DNA of 64,000 bases from positions 1,426,001 to 1,490,000 of the forward strand of contig NZ_CP156795.1 of the NCBI RefSeq assembly GCF_039862785.1. The letters run 5' to 3'. The position numbers and the translations under genes were made by a program. Shown in pieces: positions 43,330-53,142 of the stretch. The number at the start of each line of letters is the position of its first letter. The stretch's first letter is position 1. Below the pieces are notes generated by a model, which was not told where the DNA came from, searched no databases, and saw only the letters and a list, made by a program, of their open reading frames with translations. The DNA comes from Acinetobacter sp. ANC 7912 (GTDB taxonomy: Bacteria; Pseudomonadota; Gammaproteobacteria; Pseudomonadales; Moraxellaceae).

Positions 43330-43911
43330 ATGAATGAGTTTTTCCTTGCCTCTAATCGCTCAATCGCTGTTCCAGTAGGGGATAAAAGTATTGAAGTGAA
43401 ACAGGTCATCATGGAAAGCTTTGACCTGTTTGTGTCATGTGCTGAACCAATCAAAGCATTCCTGAAAGACAAAACTTATTCAGATGAAATTCTGTCAGAG
43501 TTGTTTCAAAAACATGCAGTTCAGGTACTTGCGATGCTGGCGCATTTAACTGGCATTGAATATAAAGAAATACTCGAACTGGCTAAGGATCAGGAAGGCT
43601 TTATCAAGCTGATTCACGCAGCCTTAACCATCAATGCACCGTATTTCATCGACAAGCCGAAGGAACCAGGTGCAGACTATAAGGCCAGAATGAGAGCCAA
43701 AAAGCAGGAAAACCCATGGTTTGATTCATTCCAGTTCCTGATCTCGATGGGCCATCAGCATAGCGAAATCATGAAAATGTCATACGGCGCATTTCTAGCC
43801 TATACGGATGCAGCAGTGAAACGTCACAACATGGCTGTTTACCATATCTATGCACCACACATGGACCAGAAAGGCCAATCTAAGTTAAAGAAAGAATTGA
43901 AGATTGATTGA
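43330..43911 (+). CDS. Probable tail assembly chaperone
   Basis: 193 residues between tail tube and tape measure, where tail chaperones are encoded. The N-terminal half is acidic and helical (gpG-like). The C-terminal part WFDSFQFLISMGHQHSEIMKMSYGAFLAYTDAAVKRH looks like the downstream T extension fused in frame. No slippery heptamer was found near the junction, so the classical frameshift seems absent. It should coat the tape measure before tube assembly. Confidence 0.65.
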   Translation: MNEFFLASNRSIAVPVGDKSIEVKQVIMESFDLFVSCAEPIKAFLKDKTYSDEILSELFQKHAVQVLAMLAHLTGIEYKEILELAKDQEGFIKLIHAALTINAPYFIDKPKEPGADYKARMRAKKQENPWFDSFQFLISMGHQHSEIMKMSYGAFLAYTDAAVKRHNMAVYHIYAPHMDQKGQSKLKKELKID

Positions 43912-43937
43912 TCATTAACCGCCTCAAAAGTTATTAT
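43908..43937 (+). promoter_or_regulatory. Candidate promoter of the accessory cassette
   Basis: TTGATC (43908-43913) and TATTAT (43932-43937) with an 18-bp spacer, overlapping the chaperone stop. It drives three genes that end at the terminator at 45493. Confidence 0.5.
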
Positions 43938-43963
43938 AGAGGAATAATAATTTAGGGGGTTAT

Positions 43964-44242
43964 ATGAAATATTTCATTTTAGCTGCAGCGCTATTTAGCT
44001 CGGCTGCTTTTGCTGTTGGCGTTGATTCGATTCGTAGTGGTGGAAGCTTTGTAGAACGTGGATCATCATACGGACAGATGATTGATATATTGGGTAATCC
44101 TGAATCATCTTATGCTCATGTCATCCATGACCGCAAAGGCTGGCCACATAAAGCAGTCTCCTATCGCTACACCGTAAATGGTCAGAACTACACGATTACT
44201 GTAGTGGATGGTCGGATTTATACGATTGAGTGGGAGCGTTGA
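43964..44242 (+). CDS. Secreted DUF2845-like protein (moron)
   Basis: 92 residues with a signal peptide (MKYFILAAALFSSAAFA). The mature part RSGGSFVERGSSYGQMIDILGNPESSYAHVI...VSYRYTVNGQNYTITVVDGRIYTIEW resembles small SmpA/OmlA-like or DUF2845 periplasmic folds (G-x-S/T...GxP). GGGGG at close spacing precedes the ATG. The late operon has no structural use for it, so a lysogenic conversion or envelope role is likely. Confidence 0.6.
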   Translation: MKYFILAAALFSSAAFAVGVDSIRSGGSFVERGSSYGQMIDILGNPESSYAHVIHDRKGWPHKAVSYRYTVNGQNYTITVVDGRIYTIEWER

Positions 44243-44244
44243 TT

Positions 44245-44883
44245 ATGAAGAATAAAATAATTGGCGCTGTTCTTTGGTTTTTTGGACTGGTTTTTATTGT
44301 TCGCGGAATAACTCTTATAGGCGAAAGCTTCTTGGGTAGCATACTTATGTTGTTGGCTGGCGTTTTAATGTTGCCTCCAATTCAGAAAAAGATAGCTGAT
44401 ACAAACCCATCTATTAAAGGCTTATGGTTGGGTGTGGGTATATTTTTCTTACTGAGCTTCTCAGGTATGTTTCTTCAAGCCTCAGAAAAGAAAGCTTTAG
44501 AAAACGGTACGGCAAGTCCTGAGCTATTGGCGCGCGAAGCGGATCGTAAAGCACGTGCTGAAGAACAAAGAAAAGCCACTGCTGAGCGTGAAGCCACCAA
44601 AGCAGCAGAGAAAGAGCGGCGTGATCGTGAGAGAGAGGCGCGTGATCGCGCTATTGCAATGGAGATGGATGCTGAAATTGCATTGAAGAAATTCCTAAAA
44701 GATCCTGATAGTGCTCAGATCAGAAATCAACATGGTTACTGTGGCGAAGTGAACAGTAAGAATAGCTTTGGTGGATACACTGGATTTAAACGATTTATAG
44801 CAAGCTCGGCGATTGTGGCAATTGAAGGCGATAATATGGATTCATACGAGTTTGATAAAGCATGGGATCAGGTTTGCGCATAA
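44245..44883 (+). CDS. Membrane protein with coiled-coil and C-terminal Cys domain (moron)
   Basis: 212 residues from the ATG at 44245, with GGGAG upstream. Two to three hydrophobic helices occupy the first 75 residues, then a very charged Lys/Glu/Arg/Ala coiled coil (about 85-140). The compact C-terminal domain FLKDPDSAQIRNQHGYCGEVNSKNSFGGYTGFKRFI (a Cys-bearing motif seen in assorted bacterial and phage accessory proteins) follows. Topology suggests an inner-membrane anchor with a folded head. It might exclude other phages; role unproven. Confidence 0.6.
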   Translation: MKNKIIGAVLWFFGLVFIVRGITLIGESFLGSILMLLAGVLMLPPIQKKIADTNPSIKGLWLGVGIFFLLSFSGMFLQASEKKALENGTASPELLAREADRKARAEEQRKATAEREATKAAEKERRDREREARDRAIAMEMDAEIALKKFLKDPDSAQIRNQHGYCGEVNSKNSFGGYTGFKRFIASSAIVAIEGDNMDSYEFDKAWDQVCA

Positions 44884-45473
44884 TGCTTGATAATTCTAAA
44901 AAAGAAGCTATTAGCCATAAGAATTGGTTTAACAAAGCTTTCTCCAAAGAGGAAGTGGAGCAATTGCGCCAAATTGGAATTGAATGCAAAGCAGACCACA
45001 ATTTTTTTAACTTTGAGATTCTTGATATTTTTGGGTGCATCACAAACAGAAAGCTAAAGAAATTTGAAACTTTGTATGCGCGTTTTATTGATCGTTATAT
45101 TGCCCTAATACCATCTTTCTTAAGAATTTATATTGATAGGGATATGCTTGAGAATGATCAATATTATGCGGCCTGGTTTTTTAATCGGCATAGCTTTTTT
45201 GAGGTATATAAGCGAGCACTAGAAACGCCGTCATGGAATGGAAAGCATAAGGTGCTCTGGTCGCCGGTGTTGGATATATACACTCCTAAAGAATGCTACC
45301 TTTATGCGAATAAGCTTTTTGATATGGATGATGTGTTCTTAGAACAAGCAGTGGCTCATTGGGAAAAACCGAGGCGTGGCTGCAGGTGTGCATTATTAAC
45401 CGTAAGAGAATCAAGCTATAAGACAAGGCTTAGTTCTGGTCAATATGAATTGTGGGATAAAAAATCCACCTAG
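44883..45473 (+). CDS. Accessory phage protein of unknown function (moron)
   Basis: 196 residues from the ATG overlapping the previous stop. Soluble, with aromatic-rich segments (YYAAWFFNRHSFFEVYKRAL). Near the C-terminus, HWEKPRRGCRCALLTVRESS resembles the GCRC ending of gp7-type head proteins, but no other gp7 feature is present. Third gene of the cassette between the promoter at 43908 and the terminator at 45493. It is more AT-rich than the tail genes. Confidence 0.5.
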   Translation: MLDNSKKEAISHKNWFNKAFSKEEVEQLRQIGIECKADHNFFNFEILDIFGCITNRKLKKFETLYARFIDRYIALIPSFLRIYIDRDMLENDQYYAAWFFNRHSFFEVYKRALETPSWNGKHKVLWSPVLDIYTPKECYLYANKLFDMDDVFLEQAVAHWEKPRRGCRCALLTVRESSYKTRLSSGQYELWDKKST

Positions 45474-45492
45474 ATTGTTCTTCACTTATTTT

Positions 45493-45518
45493 AGCCCTGC
45501 CCCTGAGCAGGGCTTTTT
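45493..45518 (+). terminator. Terminator closing the accessory cassette
   Basis: AGCCCTGC and GCAGGGCT arms with a 6-nt loop and T-run. Confidence 0.85.
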
Positions 45519-45535
45519 ATTGCCCGGAGTTTTGT

Positions 45536-48500
45536 ATGAGCAAGAATCTAACCTTTAAATTGATTTTGGACGGGGAATCAAAAGGGCTAATCTCTAATGT
45601 TAGGGATGCTGAAAAAGCATTTAACGACTTACAGCAAGCCATTAAGCAGGGAACTGCTAGTTTTGAGAGTGAAGCAAGAAAGACCTCAGATGCTATTTCT
45701 AAAATCGTACCGAAAGAATCATTAGAACTGGCAGATAAACTCAAGACAACCTTAAAAGGGGCAACGGATGCCATTAACGGCGCAGGGGGTGGCGCCAAAG
45801 CTACAGCGGATAATTTCAAAGACTTTGGAACGAAGGCAGAGAAGGCACTAGACCAATTGAAAGCGGATCTGGTGGCAGCTAGACAGTCTTTAGTTGAGTT
45901 TTCTAAGACCAATGCTTCACCTCATGACATTGAGGCAGCTAAACAGCGAGTAAAACTGCTAGAAACCGAAGTACATGAAGCTGAAACGGCATTTAAGGAT
46001 TTTGATAACGCCGTAGACAAGGCCAATACAGAGCTGAAGGAAACGAGCAGCGCTGCAGACAAGGCTAAACAGGGCTTTAGTACCGTTAAGGCAGCAGTAG
46101 GGACACTGGCAGCGGGTTTAGCAGGCTTAGGACTAGGCTTAACCGTCAAAGAGCTACTACAGACAGCCGATGCTACACAGCAGATGGGCGAGCGGATCAA
46201 GAATGCCACCAGTAGCGCAGAAGAATACACCATGGTACAAGCCAGACTGTTAGATCTGGCAAATAAGACCTACCGCCCACTAAATGAAGCTCAGGAGGTT
46301 TATCTAGCCACCTCCAGCACCATGAAATCACTAGGCTACTCAACAGAGGAAATCCTAGCGGTTACTGAGAGCCTATCACTATCCTTCACTCATAACGCCA
46401 CCAGAGCAGACCAAGCACAGTCAGCACAGGACGCCCTAGCAAAATCAATGGCTAAGGGTGCGGTAGATGCAGATGCATGGATGTCCATCATTACAGGCGC
46501 TGATAATGTCGTAAAAGATATGGCTGAAAGCACTGGGCGCACAGAAGAGGAAATCCGTCAGTTAGGGGCGAGCGGTAAAATCTCCATTAAAGAACTCACT
46601 ACGGCGCTTATTGAGTCCAGAGATCGGAATGAAGAGCTGGCTAGCTCAATGGCTAACTCTACAGCCGATGCAGCTGTAGCATTGAGAAACAATTTAACGG
46701 ACGTTATTGCCAAGCTAAATGAAAAACATCAAATCTCAGCCCGGCTATCAGAGGCCATGCTTACATTGGGCGGGGACATGGGTTGGATCACCACCTTGTT
46801 TGAGGATGCTATTGGCGCAGTAGAGGCCATAACAGAGCGATATTCAGGGTTAGATTCAGAAACAGAAGCATTAAAGGGTGCTCTAAGCTCACTATATGAT
46901 TTATTTAAAGAACTTGTATCCGGTGCATGGGAATTAGGAGAAACCCTTGATGATGTATTGGGAACGGCCTTAACCAGCTTTACCTCCTTGCTCACTTCAT
47001 TCGTTGGAGAGGCTTCGGCTTCAGGAGAGCAGGTAAGCTTCTTAACGAGGGTTTTACAGGGCCTATCGCTTGTCTTTGGCATGGTAGAGGATGGAATAGT
47101 TGGCATTAAAATCGGTTTAAACCTTATCACCGGTGCTTTCTACTCTTTGGCCGCCGCTGCCAATAGTGTTATGGCTGCACTCACCTGGGGTGATGTGAGT
47201 AAGCAGTTTGCTGCCAATGCTGACATCATGAAGGAAAAGGCCAAGCAGTATTATGCTGAAGCAGACAAGCAGGCTATGGGCTTTAAATCCAAGTACATTG
47301 AACGCTTGGAGGAAATGTCTAAGACTGAAGAACAAAAGGCACAGGAACGAGTAGACAAGACTAAGGCCGCCTTAGACAAAATTACTGCAGACGAAACCGC
47401 TAGCGCCCAGAAACGGATCAAGGCAGCAGAGGACTATGCCAATGCAGCCATAGCAGCAAATGACGGAGTACTGTCTGAACAGCTCAAGTCCGAACTGGCT
47501 GCCAAAGGCTACGCCGTGGCAATGGATGAGGCAGGGAAAATTACTGTCTCAGCATTGGATGCTGCCGGGCAGAAACTCACAGAGTCTCAGCAAAAAACTG
47601 AAGCTATTAGGATTGCTACAGAGAATCTACAGAAGGCCGATGCTGAATACCTGGCTTTCCAGAAGCAGGCAGCGATTGAACGTGCAGCCCTAGAGAAGCA
47701 GATTCAGGAGGCTAAGGCATCAGGTGACTTGAACGAGCTTAAGCAGGCTCAGGACAAGCTCAACCAGATCAATGCTAAGGAGCAAGAGCTACAGGCCAAT
47801 AGAACGCTAAGACAGAATCAATTACTGGAACTTAACCAGAAAACGGCTGAAGGCTCAGCTACGGCGTACACAAGAGCGTCAGAACTGGCCCAGAAATTCG
47901 GGGTAGACCTGGATAAATCCCTTAACAAGGTATCTGAACAATTCACTAAGTCCGGTGAGGATATCGATAAATTAGGGGGTGAACTGAAAGAGCTTGGTGT
48001 AACTGGAGACCAAGCCGGGAATATCATCTATCAGTCATGGTACAAGTGGCTACAGACTGCCAAGAGCCAGGCCGAAGTAGAGGCAGCCAAAGCCAAGCTG
48101 AAGGAGTTCGAGGATCAAGGTGTAATTTCAACGTCCAATGTTGAACAAGGCTTGATTGCACTCAAGAGACAGGCTCAAGGCATACCTGACGATATTGATC
48201 CAGTCACAGAGGCATTTAGGCGCTTAGGCATCCAGACCAAAGAGCAGCTTAAGCTAGCAGCACAACAGGCCCTAATGGATTACATCACTATCCGGGACAG
48301 TGGCAAGGCCACAGCAGAAGGCGTCGAGAAAGCCTACCAAAGAGCTGCACAGTCAGCAGCTGCATCCGGTGATGCTGCAGTTATAGCTGCGACCAATGCA
48401 GCTGGAGCCGGGCGTAATCTACAGATACAAGTAGATAGTACAGGAAAGGCTTCAGTTCAAAGCTATAACGAAGTCGAGAGAACTATTCGAAGCACAGCCA

Positions 48501-49132
48501 ACGCCGTAGACCAGTTAGGGGCTAGCTTCAACCGGACAGGAAACGATGGCGTTAGTGCTGCTAATCAGGTTACAGATGCATGGGAGGAAGCTAGACAGGC
48601 TGTAGCGTCTGGCACCGATGAATTTAGGGAAGGACTCAAGAAACAAGGTGAGGCACTTAGTAAGGCATTGTATGACTACAACTCATACACCAAGGATGAT
48701 GTAATTGCTGCCATTAAATCTAAAGGCTACAGCGATTCTGAGGCCAAAAAACTGGCTGCTTCGATCTGGTCTCAAGGGCTACAGGCTGATAGAGATGCAA
48801 AAGCCCAGTCTTTAGGCCGCGGTGGCGGTGCACTAACAGCCTTAAGCAATGCAGAGTTCGATAAGGCAATGAAGCTGGGTAAAACTACTCAGAACGGTAC
48901 CAATAAGATTAATGAGCTACTGCAGAATATTCAGGTGGCATCTTCTGGCTTAGGTTCCTATGCACCATCTACACCAGGTGCATCATCGCCTGCATCAGGT
49001 CAAGCATCGAAAAACGTGAAGTATGACATTCAGTTTGGTGGTCAAACCTTGTCTGTTTATGGTGATGAGGAGACTGAGGACACGATGAGTAAATTAATCA
49101 AACAACTTCAAGGTGTGGCGAAATCAACATGA
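45536..49132 (+). CDS. Tape measure protein
   Basis: 1198 residues, the longest gene. Sets tail length and is ejected with the DNA. The N-terminal part is coiled coil; residues ~215-400 hold the tape-measure N-terminal domain (QMGERIKNATSSAEEYTMVQARLLDLANKTYRPLNEAQEVYLATSSTMKSLGYSTEEI, then NVVKDMAESTGRTEEEIRQLGASGKISIKELTTALI). A hydrophobic stretch lies near 470-560, and long alternating Ala/Gln/Lys coiled coils run to the C-terminus. GGAG lies 7 bp before the ATG. Codon choice (many CTA, GCC, AGC, AGG) looks different from the flanking genes. Confidence 0.9.
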   Translation: MSKNLTFKLILDGESKGLISNVRDAEKAFNDLQQAIKQGTASFESEARKTSDAISKIVPKESLELADKLKTTLKGATDAINGAGGGAKATADNFKDFGTKAEKALDQLKADLVAARQSLVEFSKTNASPHDIEAAKQRVKLLETEVHEAETAFKDFDNAVDKANTELKETSSAADKAKQGFSTVKAAVGTLAAGLAGLGLGLTVKELLQTADATQQMGERIKNATSSAEEYTMVQARLLDLANKTYRPLNEAQEVYLATSSTMKSLGYSTEEILAVTESLSLSFTHNATRADQAQSAQDALAKSMAKGAVDADAWMSIITGADNVVKDMAESTGRTEEEIRQLGASGKISIKELTTALIESRDRNEELASSMANSTADAAVALRNNLTDVIAKLNEKHQISARLSEAMLTLGGDMGWITTLFEDAIGAVEAITERYSGLDSETEALKGALSSLYDLFKELVSGAWELGETLDDVLGTALTSFTSLLTSFVGEASASGEQVSFLTRVLQGLSLVFGMVEDGIVGIKIGLNLITGAFYSLAAAANSVMAALTWGDVSKQFAANADIMKEKAKQYYAEADKQAMGFKSKYIERLEEMSKTEEQKAQERVDKTKAALDKITADETASAQKRIKAAEDYANAAIAANDGVLSEQLKSELAAKGYAVAMDEAGKITVSALDAAGQKLTESQQKTEAIRIATENLQKADAEYLAFQKQAAIERAALEKQIQEAKASGDLNELKQAQDKLNQINAKEQELQANRTLRQNQLLELNQKTAEGSATAYTRASELAQKFGVDLDKSLNKVSEQFTKSGEDIDKLGGELKELGVTGDQAGNIIYQSWYKWLQTAKSQAEVEAAKAKLKEFEDQGVISTSNVEQGLIALKRQAQGIPDDIDPVTEAFRRLGIQTKEQLKLAAQQALMDYITIRDSGKATAEGVEKAYQRAAQSAAASGDAAVIAATNAAGAGRNLQIQVDSTGKASVQSYNEVERTIRSTANAVDQLGASFNRTGNDGVSAANQVTDAWEEARQAVASGTDEFREGLKKQGEALSKALYDYNSYTKDDVIAAIKSKGYSDSEAKKLAASIWSQGLQADRDAKAQSLGRGGGALTALSNAEFDKAMKLGKTTQNGTNKINELLQNIQVASSGLGSYAPSTPGASSPASGQASKNVKYDIQFGGQTLSVYGDEETEDTMSKLIKQLQGVAKST

Positions 49133-49533
49133 AACTTATTCGCTTAGCAACATCAGAAACCGTCCCATTAGAAGACGGTTTTTTTTGGTCTGATGAATTC
49201 GATTGGCAGTCCAAAGAGCAAAGTGTCGAGTATGCGATTGACGGCACTCCACACATTCAGGAAGGCACAAAACTTGGTGCTCGTCCAATCACCCTGGTTC
49301 CTGCTGATACCGGTATGGGCTGGGCGAAATTAAGCGCGGTCAGAACACTTCGAGAGTGGGCAAAGCTCAGTGAAGAGTTTCGCCTGAAGTTTGAATTGCC
49401 GCATGACAGTCGGGAGTTTGATGTGGTGTTCAACCATACATCAGCACCGCTTGAAGCTTCATACGTAAAAGGCATCCCACCAACATCACTTGATGACTTT
49501 TTAAACCTCACTCTGCGTTTTTGGAGCGCGTAA
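49129..49533 (+). CDS. Tail protein of unknown role
   Basis: 134 residues, ATGA overlap with the tape measure stop. Beta-rich with FFWSDEFDWQSKEQSVEYAIDGTPHIQEGTKLGARPITLVP. Its position immediately after the tape measure is that of distal-tail or tail-tip proteins. Family not firmly recognised. Confidence 0.65.
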   Translation: MKLIRLATSETVPLEDGFFWSDEFDWQSKEQSVEYAIDGTPHIQEGTKLGARPITLVPADTGMGWAKLSAVRTLREWAKLSEEFRLKFELPHDSREFDVVFNHTSAPLEASYVKGIPPTSLDDFLNLTLRFWSA

Positions 49534-49536
49534 ACC

Positions 49537-51498
49537 ATGGCAATTGAAACTAAAGACTTAGTTATTTATCACGCTGAACGCGATACTGATAACGCTGACG
49601 GGGGTGGCAAATATAACGGTCAAATCGTGGCAGATGGCCTGAGTAACAACCTGTTTGACGACATTTCTGAACTGAACCGCACCACTGGTGATGTTGCTAT
49701 GCGGAAAGTATTTCCAGCGGTGACAACCGAAGATACAGACAAGCTTATGGGTGCGACTGTATTCATTTCCGAGTTGCCAGAAGATCCAGCGGTATCAGCA
49801 CTGCTATTCAGTACAGGCAACTTTACCGATGAGCGCCAGTCAGCCCAAAACCGTGTAGAAAACTATCTGGCAAAAGGTGGGCAAATTGCTGGCACGCCAC
49901 TAGATACCCATTGGCAGGGCATGTCATCACTTCAGGTTGTGATGTGGCCACAAGAAGTTGAGGCATCAGTAGGCGATACCATTGTATTGATTTCAGATGA
50001 GGGTAAAGCCTTAGAGCGTGAGCAGTATGTGCGGATCACTAAAGTTGATACACGGATTGCTAAAATGGTGATTGATAAAGAGGAAATCGAATACAAGGTT
50101 GCAACCTACTCTTTAAACGATCCACTTGAAGCAGACTTTGTCGGCCTTTCAGCGCGTCAATGGTATAACTTGGAAAAATCAAAAACCATTATCCGCGATA
50201 CCATTGTTGCAGATACTGGTCTGTATTATTCATCTACAGCACTGGCTACTGATGCCAATGTGGGCGAGTTTACAGTCAATGCCAAAAGTATCTTTGCCCA
50301 GCTGATTCCATCTGCCCAGACCGAAACCCCAATTGTTGATGTGAATGCGGCTGGTGAAAGCGTAGTCCTGGTAGCGGGTAATGAAGGTACCATCACGGTC
50401 AATTATCCGAATATGGTGATTGGTGTGAGCCAGAACCTGTATATCGGTTCAGCAGTGATTCCATCCAGTGTGGCTTTCACTTTACAAGGCCAGCAGATCA
50501 CTGATCAGGGCGGCCTGCTTAAAAATACTCAAGGTACACAGGTTGGTACGATTGATTATCAACGTGGTTTGATTCAGTGGACTGCAGCAGCACCGGCTGG
50601 AACCACTAGCCTAAATATCACATTCAAACCAGCAGCTGCACCGAATCAGTATTACCAGAGTCATGCCATCCCGGTGACTCAAAATAACCAAAGCACCAAC
50701 TGGACCGGAGTTTTAATTCCAATTCCTGCACCTGGTGCACTTTCGATTTCATACATGTCGCAGGGCAAGTTCTATGAGCTTAAAGATGATGGTTCAGGCC
50801 AGTTAAAGGCTGCCAGTCCATCTTTTGGTTCAGGCATGATCAACTATGAAACTGGGTCATGGTTACTCACCACAGGTGCCTTGCCGGATGTGGATACGCC
50901 GATCCTGCTGAACTGGGGTACACCGATTATCACTTTTGTGCGATCCAACCTAAGTGTAGAAAAAGCTGCATTTGAGTTTGATTTGGGTCGACTGGGTGTA
51001 TTGCCGGGTATCACCATTAACTGGCTGCTTGAGGGTGAAGAGAAAACAGCAACCTCTAATGCTCAAGGTAAGTTTACTGGTGATGCTACAGGTGAAATTA
51101 ACTATGCCACCGGTACTGGCAAGATTATTCCAAATAAGTTGCCACAAAAAGGTACGGTCTTTTCGGTGATCTACAACTATGGTCAATCACTTGAACAGAC
51201 CAAAATGGATGTTACGCCTGCAAATCAAAAGCTGACCTTTACCATTGGTACCGGACCAGCAATTCAGCCAAATAGTGTTGAGTTAAAAATTCCACTTCAA
51301 AGCAGTGAGGGGATTGCAGGGTCTGTAACCCTGACAGATGTGCCGGTGAATGCAACTATGGGGAATTTAGTGAATAGCCGTGGTCAAGTGCAAGGCACCA
51401 TTATCTATGCCACTGGCGCAGTTGAAGTCACACCAAAGAGTACAGCAAGCAGATTTGTGCAAACCTTTACACCTATGGCTATCTATTCGGCTGCCTAG
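49537..51498 (+). CDS. Large tail protein with repeated beta modules
   Basis: 653 residues. After an N-terminal ~260-residue region, the protein carries at least four repeats keyed by I-x-Y-x-x-G near residues 339 (IDYQRG), 435 (INYETG), 521 (INYATG) and 622 (IIYATG), spaced 86-101 residues, each preceded by a G-x-G-x-I turn and followed by alternating strands. These are likely Ig-like modules of a tail-tip or baseplate-like protein. Exact role unknown. Confidence 0.65.
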   Translation: MAIETKDLVIYHAERDTDNADGGGKYNGQIVADGLSNNLFDDISELNRTTGDVAMRKVFPAVTTEDTDKLMGATVFISELPEDPAVSALLFSTGNFTDERQSAQNRVENYLAKGGQIAGTPLDTHWQGMSSLQVVMWPQEVEASVGDTIVLISDEGKALEREQYVRITKVDTRIAKMVIDKEEIEYKVATYSLNDPLEADFVGLSARQWYNLEKSKTIIRDTIVADTGLYYSSTALATDANVGEFTVNAKSIFAQLIPSAQTETPIVDVNAAGESVVLVAGNEGTITVNYPNMVIGVSQNLYIGSAVIPSSVAFTLQGQQITDQGGLLKNTQGTQVGTIDYQRGLIQWTAAAPAGTTSLNITFKPAAAPNQYYQSHAIPVTQNNQSTNWTGVLIPIPAPGALSISYMSQGKFYELKDDGSGQLKAASPSFGSGMINYETGSWLLTTGALPDVDTPILLNWGTPIITFVRSNLSVEKAAFEFDLGRLGVLPGITINWLLEGEEKTATSNAQGKFTGDATGEINYATGTGKIIPNKLPQKGTVFSVIYNYGQSLEQTKMDVTPANQKLTFTIGTGPAIQPNSVELKIPLQSSEGIAGSVTLTDVPVNATMGNLVNSRGQVQGTIIYATGAVEVTPKSTASRFVQTFTPMAIYSAA

Positions 51499-51507
51499 GG
51501 AGGAAAT

Positions 51508-53127
51508 ATGTCTTTTTATTCTCCACAAACATCCAGTATTCAAGGTGAACAGGTTGAACTGAAAGCCTTTAGTGCCGTCGATGTACAAGTGAAATACCGT
51601 GATACATCAGGCTCGAATTCAGCAACACACACCGTGACGGCAAACAAGCTCAAGCTGGATTTATCTTCTGGCTTTGATGAGCAGATTCTGACAGGCTCAG
51701 CTCGCTTTAAAGTCGGTACTGATACTTTTCTGGATCGCACTGGTTTGTTATATCGAAACGTGGATCCTGCAAATAACAGTGGGATTCAATCAGGTGCTAT
51801 CCAGTATGGTACCGGTATTGTTGAAATCGACTCATGGACATCGAATGCAGACAACACGATTGCACTTGAATCCTTAACCACCACAACAGACCTATTGCCA
51901 GTTAATAAAATTAGTTTCAGAACCCCAATTATGCCGATCCGGCCACAATCTTTAACTGTGGTGGTGGGTACTATTGAATTTGGTCAGCTCACATTAACCG
52001 CTGATGAAAATGGCGTAATTGAAACCAGTCGGGCGCATGGGCAGGTCAATTGGGATAATGGATTTGTCACGATTTACTTCTATATCAAAACTAAGATCAC
52101 TGAAGCCAACCGAGCAGAGATTGAAGCGAATGACTGGTACGATCCGCTGCTGGAATATCAGGAAGGGATAGATACCTATATCAATGTTCCAGTCTGGGTA
52201 GATGCCTCATCAGTACGTTATAACGCCGTAGCCTATACCTACATTCCACTAGATTCCGAGATTCTAGGTCTGTCTGCTACTCGCTTGCCAATTGATGGTC
52301 GAGTGCCAATTTTCCGTGTAGGTGGCATCGGGATTGTCAGCTCAAGTAAGTCTCAGGAATTGCCAAGTGCGATTGCTGGAACCACATACGATCTGAGTGA
52401 TCAGCGCATTTCGTGGGCTGAACTTGAAGATGCTAACGGAACGAAAGTAGCTTTCGATTTGTACACGGTCGATTATGATTATGGTCGTGTGACGTTGGGT
52501 GGTGACTTCGTACTGGGCAATCTGGCCGCACCACTGACAGTGAAATACCGCTATCAGGACATGGGCTTAATCCGTGATGTACAGATCAATGGTCAGTTAA
52601 CGTTTACCAAACCTTTAACCCACAACTATGAAGCAGTGGATACGATTGTCGGTTCTGCTTTAGTCATTGGCGATATGCAGGCACGCTACACACGGAAGTT
52701 TGTGCAGCAAGCCTGGAACAACGTATGGAATGATGAGCCGACAGGCTCGGCAATTTCAGCAAACTACAATGATTCGATTTATCCAATTGAAGTCACCAAT
52801 AAAGGTGCGATTCAGGAACGTTGGGCGATAGTCTTTACCGGTGCAGAAAGCTTTTATTGCGTTGGAGAAACTACAGGCCGATTGTCATTAAATGGTTCAA
52901 CAACGGTTGATTATGCGCCACTTAACCCTGTGACCAATAAGCCTTATTTTGTGATTAAAAAAGAAGGTTGGGGTGTAGGATGGGCGAATGGTAATACGCT
53001 TCGCTTTAATACGATTGCTGCGATGCATCCAGTCTGGATAATTCGCACTGTACAGCAAAGCGAACCAACAGCAATTTCTGACTCTTTCCAGATCATGTTG
53101 CGTGGCGACATTGACCGAGTTGTGTAA
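51508..53127 (+). CDS. Tail protein with the same repeated beta modules
   Basis: 539 residues, GGAGG before the ATG. The module motif recurs at about 98 (IQYGTG), 180 (VNWDNG) and 321 (VDYDYG), showing relatedness to the preceding protein. The C-terminal ~150 residues (NNVWNDEPTGSAISANYNDSIYPIEVTNKGAIQERWAIVFTG) look like a separate domain. Probably a tail-tip component assembled with its neighbour. Confidence 0.65.
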   Translation: MSFYSPQTSSIQGEQVELKAFSAVDVQVKYRDTSGSNSATHTVTANKLKLDLSSGFDEQILTGSARFKVGTDTFLDRTGLLYRNVDPANNSGIQSGAIQYGTGIVEIDSWTSNADNTIALESLTTTTDLLPVNKISFRTPIMPIRPQSLTVVVGTIEFGQLTLTADENGVIETSRAHGQVNWDNGFVTIYFYIKTKITEANRAEIEANDWYDPLLEYQEGIDTYINVPVWVDASSVRYNAVAYTYIPLDSEILGLSATRLPIDGRVPIFRVGGIGIVSSSKSQELPSAIAGTTYDLSDQRISWAELEDANGTKVAFDLYTVDYDYGRVTLGGDFVLGNLAAPLTVKYRYQDMGLIRDVQINGQLTFTKPLTHNYEAVDTIVGSALVIGDMQARYTRKFVQQAWNNVWNDEPTGSAISANYNDSIYPIEVTNKGAIQERWAIVFTGAESFYCVGETTGRLSLNGSTTVDYAPLNPVTNKPYFVIKKEGWGVGWANGNTLRFNTIAAMHPVWIIRTVQQSEPTAISDSFQIMLRGDIDRVV

Positions 53128-53142
53128 TCAATTAACCAAATA

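Noticed and set aside
43330-43911. Programmed -1 frameshift in the tail chaperone gene
   Set aside because: No slippery X-XXY-YYZ heptamer was seen, and both halves lie in one frame.
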